Source of the DNA: Anagrus nilaparvatae
Taxonomy: Eukaryota; Arthropoda; Insecta; Hymenoptera; Mymaridae
Assembly (NCBI GenBank): GCA_022575985.1
Contig: JAKSXM010000107.1
Location: 2,790,001 to 2,854,000 of the forward strand
Length of the DNA stretch: 64,000 bases
Reading direction: 5' to 3'
The notes beneath the pieces were generated by a model that saw only the letters and a program-made list of their open reading frames with translations, was not told the origin of the DNA and did not search any database. The translations under genes were made by a program, and so were the position numbers. Positions within the stretch are counted from its first letter, which is position 1. Each line of letters opens with the position of its first letter. Below, piece after piece: positions 57,679 to 64,000 of the stretch.

Positions 57679-58218
57679 AAAATTAGGCATTACGTCAAAT
57701 AAAAAAAAGATTGGATTTTTATTATTTTTGGGCAAGAAAAATTTAAATACAAAAATTACAAATTATTGAGATAAGTACGAAATATTATATTTCTAAAATT
57801 AGTACTACTTCCATATAAAAATATTAGGAACTACATCCATAAAGAATAAAAAATGAGTCGTCTTTTGTATTTTTTAATGGCAAAAAGTTTGCGCTAAAAA
57901 TTTTCAACAAGTTCATCATCAGATTCGGAATATCGAGTAAAAACGATACTTTTAGGTATTAATACTTTCATGGAAAAAATGAGGTATTAGATCCAAATTA
58001 AATTAAAAAAAAAAAGTAGTTTGAGATTTTTTGATAATAAAGTTTTTGAAAAAAAAATTAGGTCTTTTAATACCATAATGAAATCGTTGGCGATTTTATT
58101 GCTCTCCATTATTATAAAAGTAAAAATAATATTTTATTGACCAGAATTAGAGCTAAACTTAATTTTTTATTGTTTCAACTTATTTTGATGTGTAATAATT
58201 TTATTTATTTTGAATTAT
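57679..58218. other. Internal blocks of the GGTTCCTC family without ends
   Basis: 57690-58080 repeats the family's block phrases ('gtattagatccaaatta', 'aaattaggtctt') beyond the end of copy 4, so it is probably a fragment of a further copy. No gene. Confidence 0.45.
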
Positions 58219-59600
58219 TTAACCCATTACCGCCCAGGCAGCCAAAACGTGATACTTGATTAATACTGGCTTAAGTTGTCATTAAAAATTAAATTTTAAA
58301 ATTGTTTTAAGACTAAAAACTCTTGAGGAATTCAATTTTTGAATCATTATTTACCAACAAACCCTCAAAAAATGTCTACAAGGGGCGGAACGGTCAAAAC
58401 TTGCCACTTTGACGTAAATCTTTACTATTCGAAAAATATAATGTTTTTTTTTCTTCTAATTAGAACCTGGGGGTTTCCGAAGCTGCTAAGTTTTAATATG
58501 AACTCAAAAAAATCATAAAGCTTCATCTAGGGGTGAAAAATTGGGGTGAAAAGCGGTGAAAAATCGATTTTTATAAAAAGCTTTATTTTTACTTGATATC
58601 GGAGAATTTTCGTGGTTGCTGATTTCAAATATGAACTCCAAAAAATACTAAAACTTCATTTAATGAAGCAGAACTGGGGTAAAAATGGGTAAAAAACTGA
58701 TTTTTTTAAAACACTTTATTTTTACTTGAAAAACTATATCGGGGAGTTATCAAGGTTGCTGATTTCAAATACAATCTCCGAAAAATGATAAAATATCATC
58801 TAGGGGTGGAAAACTGGGGTGAAAAGGGGTGAAAATTAACTCTTATAATAGGCTTTGTGTTTACTTGAAAAACTATCTCAGGGGGTTTTCGAGGTTGATG
58901 ATTTCTAATATGAACTCCGAAAAATACTAAAAATTCATTTAGAGGGGAAAAATTTGGATGAAAAGGGGTGAAAATTAATTTTTATAATAGGCTTTATGTT
59001 TACTTGAAAAACTATTGGTATTGGTATTTGTTTAACCTTCATCTTAAACTCCATACGGATGTTGTTACAGAGGTCACCAACAACTGCCCATGCTATCACA
59101 CACTGCACTATTTTAATTTTTCTATTTATCTATTTTAATAGGTTGAGGATGTGAAAGCGCTTTTTGGCAATTGTTAGTGAAGTGTTATTGTATAATTGTT
59201 TGAGTGTCAGTGTGGCTGGTATGTGCATTGTACCTATGGTTCAGGAGGTACGCGACCTCTCTCAAACCCCACGCCAGCTTATAGTGCCCTGGAAGCACTT
59301 CGGGCCGCGTTATCCATATGTTAATTTTTTTTTAAACATTAAGTGGATGCCTCAATCCTAGAACCCACGGTAGAAGAACATCAAGCATTTTTTGCAAAGA
59401 AAAAAACTTGATGCTGATATAGCCGGGAATCGAACCAGGAACCTTCAGGTCTGAAGTCCAACGCCCTAACCACAGAGCTACCGAGGCTCTACTTGAAAAA
59501 CTATATGCGGGGGTTTTCGAAGATGCTATTTGATTTCTATTTGAACACAATTGCTCACTAAGTTCGATCGTGCACACGTCATTCAAAGGTCCAACTCCAT
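58219..59600 (+). mobile_element. Half of a TTAA foldback element (CCCATTACCGCC end), tandem modules
   Basis: TTAA then CCCATTACCGCCCAGGCAG at 58219 matches the ends of 1020 and 50003 in its first bases. It is followed by four or five tandem units of about 120-125 bp ('aggggtgaaaa', 'ctttatttttacttgaaaaactat'). No inverted partner end is present before the sequence changes near 59600, so the other arm is lost. A SINE splits one unit. Confidence 0.5.
59016..59490 (-). repeat. SINE, 475 bp, with 14-bp target duplication
   Basis: ACTTGAAAAACTAT occurs at 59002-59015 and 59491-59504. On the minus strand the element begins AGAGCCTCGGTAGCTCTGTG, a box A, then GGTTCGATTCCCGG, a box B, and ends in a short 'ccaata' repeat tail. 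The acceptor and T stems do not pair fully, so it is tRNA-derived and not a tRNA gene. Overlapping ORFs are spurious. Confidence 0.75.
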
Positions 59601-60046
59601 CTTTTATCCCGCGATTTGAAACACATATCTAGGGTAAAAAAAGTCTATTCTCTACGCTAGGGAGACGGTTTTATTTCCCGTTATATGTAAAACTATGTAT
59701 TAAATCACGGGAAAAAATATGGGGTTCGATTTTCAACACCAATATTTTGTCTCTTGTTTAAAAAATAGCTATTATTACCCTAGATATGTGAAAACACTGC
59801 TAATACCTCTAGTTTGAGCTCATAGACCCTTTGGCCCTATAACAGTGAGCCTCAATGTTAATAAACAAAGAATGTTTGTTCTACACAATCAGGATTATTT
59901 ATGATATTTTATTTTTCGATTTTTCGATTCTGATATTGACTTTATAAAATTTTTTTTCAAAATTTTGTCATAAATCTATAAAATAAACAGTTGTGAAAGT
60001 AAAAATGAAAAAGTGTATGCACTAATTGTTGCAATAATAATGTATA
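59600..60046. other. No gene seen
   Basis: Noncoding, with an inverted hint 'catatctagggtaa' (59622) against 'ttaccctagatatg' (59775), perhaps a 165-bp MITE with TA-like flanks. Confidence 0.35.
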
Positions 60047-60373
60047 TGTTACGCCCGAAACGAGGTAACGGCCGGTTCCGCGGAATCGGACAGTAAACCG
60101 GCCGGTTCCACGGAATGGGGCATCAAACCGGCCGGTTCCGCGGAACGGGGCATCAAATTAAATAAATTAATACATTGAAAATAAGAAACATTTCTAAGAA
60201 AAAAAATTTTTGTTTAATTTCTTTTACATTTAAAATACATTTTTAAATGATACTGATTAATTATAAGATAAAAAATTTGTTTGACTTAGCAAATTTTATT
60301 CATAATTTCATTAAACCGACTGATGACTGCCCCGTTCCGCGGAACCGGCCGTTACCTCGTTTCGGGCGTAACA
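60047..60373. mobile_element. MITE with TGTTACGCCCGAAACG ends, TATA duplication (copy B)
   Basis: Same family and length (327 bp) as 54701-55027 but in the opposite orientation, flanked by TATA on both sides. The interiors match at nearly every base. Confidence 0.8.
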
Positions 60374-61093
60374 TATATATTACGTAGGCTTGTGCGGTTA
60401 CCCTAATTTTTGGGTACGAGTATTTAAAGCTTCAGAGGTCCGCAGGTACAGTTTTCAATCGCAAATTTCCATGGAATTACAATTCTCTGAATATTTTTAT
60501 TTTGAAAACTATTTCTTTGCACTTAGAATAGAGGAGAACTGGTAAAAAATTTATAATTACTCATAATTAACGAAAAGTTTTGAAAAATGTTTTCATGGAA
60601 TCGTAAAGCCAGGAATCGCGGACCTCTGAAGCTTTTTGGGTATACCCGAATACCGCAGACCCCTAGTATTATGATATAACTCACTATTTACTTTAACTAC
60701 TATAAATTCTGTATTTAGTATACGTAATACACTTAACTACTTGCGCCAAACTAATAGAAGTAAAAAATTTTAAATAATTGATCATAAAGAAAAAAGGTAA
60801 CTTAAATAGTATAGGTAGGCTAAAATAATAAAATAAATTTTATACCACATAAAAGATTATATGTCTGCCCTCAAGAAGTTTAAAATAATAGTTATAAAAA
60901 TACTTTCTTTTACATGTAATTTTTTTTAAGCCGGTTTTTCATTTATAACTTTTCTTTTTCCTTCGATGCTATATATAGCTTTATATATATAGTTTAATAA
61001 TATTGAGAGAGAATGTAACTTTAAAAAAAATTTATGTATCACTTGTTGGTTTATCTCTTCCTCATCATGAATTTTCATGACGATGAAAAAAAT
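60374..61093. other. No gene seen
   Basis: AT-rich. 'aagcttcagaggtccgcaggtac' (60428) and 'agccaggaatcgcggacctctgaagctt' (60606) are inverted to one another, a small worn foldback of about 260 bp. Confidence 0.4.
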
Positions 61094-63635
61094 ACCCTGC
61101 CAACTAGCTGGCACTGAGGTTCCTCAAACAATGGGCTGTAATCTTAATTTACAACAAATATTATTGATTACAACCATGCAATTATACATACATTTTTCGT
61201 TTTTAGTAGCTGGTAAAGTAGATTAATAAGATCATTTTGTTATTAAAGTGAAAATTATAGCGTCCATGGATTGTTAATGGATTTTAAATCATTTTTGCAT
61301 AATTAAAAAAAGACAAATATAAAAAAAGCTAATTTTATTTTTTTTTATAAAATTTTATTTTATTAGAATATATAATTATCCCTTAATAATTAAAATATTG
61401 GGTAACATGATTTTTTTGTTTTGTCAAAGAAATGGTTGGCAACGATGCGAAAATTACAAATATTCGCTCAATTATTATAAAAAGATAGGAGTTTTTACCA
61501 GAATTTATAATAATTTCTTATAATTTATTTTATCAGTGTATTTAATAATAATAATAATATTTTGTAATAAAAAAAATAACCACATTAATTGCTTCAAGAT
61601 TTTAACATTATTTATATTATTTCTATTAATCACAAAATAATAAATTATTTAATTCTATAAATTGTTTGATTCTTTAAAAAATGCCAATATAACTTTTAAA
61701 TCTTAATTTTAAAATGCAAACATAACCATTTAATATTTTTAGGCTGTTTATTATTGTTTATAAATTCATTAAGCTGCATACATAAATAAACATAGCAACG
61801 AACAAAATAATCCGAGGAAGTCAAAAAGAGGCAAGATTTCCATCATTTTTTCTTGTGTGTTATAATTTATATCAAAATAAAAAAAAAATTGTGATCGGAT
61901 ACAAAAAATTACTATAAACTAAATTTCTAAAACTTGTACTCTCATTAAAATAAATTAGATATGTCAAATACGAAAAATAAATTTGATGTTTTATGTATTT
62001 TTTTGTAACGAAGATTTTGAAGAAAAAAATTTTCAAAAAATTAATTATCAGATTCAAGATATCGAGTAAAAACCATACTTTCAAGTATAAGTACTTTCAT
62101 GGAAATGAATGAGGTATTACATCCAAATTAAAAAAAAAAAAAGTATTTTGAGATTTTTTTAATAAAAAAATTTTTGGAAAAAAAAGTTAGGTATTCGTTC
62201 GATAATTGTTTTGGAATATCACTGGTTACAATATTTAAAAATATTAGTACTTTCATAGAATTAAAAGAGGTATTACACCAAAAAAATATTGCAATTTTTT
62301 TTATTTTTCTTTTTTTTTAATTTAGATAATAAAAATTTTGAAAAAATTAAGTATCAATTCCAAAAAATTACTGTAAACGAGGTTCTTAAAACTAGTACTT
62401 CCATGGAAATAAATTAGGTACTACGTCCAAAAAGAAAAAAAAGTTTCGTATTTTTTGTATTTTTTTGTGAAAAAAATTTTAGGAAAAAAATTTTCAAAAA
62501 ATTAAATATCAGATTGGAGATATCAAGTAAAAACCATACTTTCAAGTATAAGTACTTTCATGGAAATAAATGAGGTATTACATCCAAAATAAAAAAAAAA
62601 GGGGAGGGTTTGAGATTTTTTGATAAAAAAATGTTTGGAAAAAAAATTAGGTCTTAATTCGATAATGGTTTTGAAATATCACTAGTTACAATATTTTCAG
62701 ATCATTGTACTTTCATAGAATTAAATGAGGTATTACATCAAAAAAAAAAAAAAAATATTGCAGTTTTTTTTATTTTTATTTTTTTTTAATTTTGACAAAA
62801 AAAATTTTGAAAAAATTAAGTATCAGATCCAAAAAATTACAATAAACAAGGTTCTTAAAAGTAGTACTTCCATGAAAATAAATTAGGTACTACGTCCAAA
62901 AAGAAAAAAAAAATTGGTATTTTTTGTATTTTTTTGTGAAAAAAATTTTAGAAAAAAAATTTTCAGAAAATTAAGTATCAGATTCGAGATATAGTGTAAA
63001 AACCATACTTTCAAATATACGTACTTTCATGGAAATAAATGAGGTATTACATCCAAATTAAAAAAAAAAAAGGGGGGATTTGAGATTTTTTGATAAAAAA
63101 ATGTTTGAAAAAAAAATTAGGTCTTAATTCGATAATGGTTTTGAAATATCACTAGTTATAATATTTTCAGATATTAGTACTTTCATAGAATTAAATGAGG
63201 TATTACACCCAAAAAAAAAAAATATTGCATTTTTTTTAATTTTTCTATTTTTTTAATTTTGACAAAAAAAATTTTGAAAAAATTAAGTATCAGATCCAAA
63301 AAATAACAATAAACAAGGTTCTTAAAACTAGTACTTCCATGGAAATAAATTAGGTACTACGTCCAAAAAGAAAAAAAAAATTTGTATTTTTTGTATTTTT
63401 TTGTGAAAAAAATTTTAGAAAAAAAATTTTCAGAAAATTAAGTATCCGATTCGAGATATCATGTAAAAACCATACTTTCAAATATAAGTACTTTCATGGA
63501 AATAAATGAGGTATTACATCCAAATCAAAAAAAAAAAAAAGTACCTCGAGATTTTTTGGTGAAAAAATTTTTGAAAAAAAAATTAGGTCTTAATTCCATA
63601 ATGTTTGTGAAATATCACCGATTACATACATACGT

Positions 63636-63696
<61 letters not shown>

Positions 63697-63809
63697 GACT
63701 TTTTTTAAAATCAGGTTTTTTAGCTTCCTGGGGTCCCAAAACGTGCTTATATGCCAAAAAATAGAAAATCAAATTTTGACCTAACACAATGGTTCCTCTT
63801 TGAGGAACC
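61094..63809 (-). mobile_element. GGTTCCTC repeat family, copy 5 (inverted, uninterrupted)
   Basis: On the minus strand it starts GGTTCCTCAAAGAGGAACC, passes an AC/GT tract (63632-63700), four or more internal blocks, a region shared with copy 1 and the TGCCAGCTAGTTGGCAGGGT end. It is the best reference copy at 2.7 kb and holds the empty site for the foldback in copy 1. Confidence 0.75.
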
Positions 63810-64000
63810 AAAAAATATAATAGAATGTTCTATGAAAAAATACAAAGTACCATAGAACATTCTAGAAAGTTTGAGAAAGAAATTCGCATGTAGAATCTTT
63901 TTGCAAGTGTGCGAGAGTGGGGAATCGTATGGCATATTCTACGTAAGCGTACGCATGTATATATATGCATACGAATATGCGAATATTCGCATACTACCAA
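63810..64000. other. Window end, nothing called
   Basis: Contains a small inverted pair 'agaatgttctatg...catagaacattct' (63831-63865) and 'gcatacgaatatgcgaatattcgcatac'-type words. No gene. Confidence 0.4.

Noticed and set aside
59420..59490. Candidate tRNA gene on the minus strand
   Set aside because: Acceptor and T stems do not pair, and it is the head of a SINE with a 14-bp duplication.

Overview
This is AT-rich eukaryotic DNA, most likely from an insect. The evidence is spliceosomal introns of 60-81 bp, TATA/initiator promoters, poly(A)-tailed tRNA-derived SINEs, a Jockey-like LINE and many foldback MITEs. A hymenopteran such as a braconid parasitoid is possible from composition alone, but I cannot establish the species. 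I see no conserved single-copy host gene. Almost everything I can recognise is mobile DNA, often nested.

Layout. 1-6692: the right part of a decayed pogo/Tigger-like transposon, invaded by two large foldback elements (1020-3134 and 3546-5692). 7624-8700: a TA-flanked MITE carrying a smaller MITE and a SINE. 9205-10835: a large palindrome. 11365-26069: the centrepiece, a Polinton/Maverick-like element. 28559-32407, 43885-44669, 45969-47506, 54204-57678 and 61094-63809: five copies of one unnamed repeat family that starts and ends in hairpins, several holding later insertions. 32788-33820: a broken OB-fold (RPA-like) gene. 34763-37150: a dead LINE. 49181-52497: a 3.3-kb palindrome with a TTAA foldback element at its exact centre and a solo LTR in one arm. 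The rest is AT-rich sequence with no supportable gene.

The Polinton-like element has exact ends once a later MITE in its right end is discounted: AGTAGATAGACTATGGGCG at the left, its reverse complement at the right, and the 6-bp duplication TGGAAA outside. It encodes a protein-primed family-B DNA polymerase (3 coding exons, minus strand) with an endonuclease-VII-like zinc insertion and one frameshift. It also encodes a two-exon small protein that looks like a single-strand-DNA-binding OB fold, a Pro-rich repeat protein whose ATG is split by an intron, a 163-residue protein of unknown role, and a Ser/Ala/Pro-rich plus Cys-rich gene on the other strand. I find no integrase, A32-type ATPase, protease or capsid gene, so the gene set is not that of a canonical Polinton. 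A roughly 0.8-kb tandem array with GCGC cores, two hairpins sharing AACGGTTTT, and an ACTGCGCA motif near several promoters look like its cis-acting replication or expression signals.

The inferred order of events is: a TTAA-flanked inverted-repeat element (11050-26990), then Polinton insertion into its interior, then insertion of a TA-target MITE two bases from the Polinton terminus.
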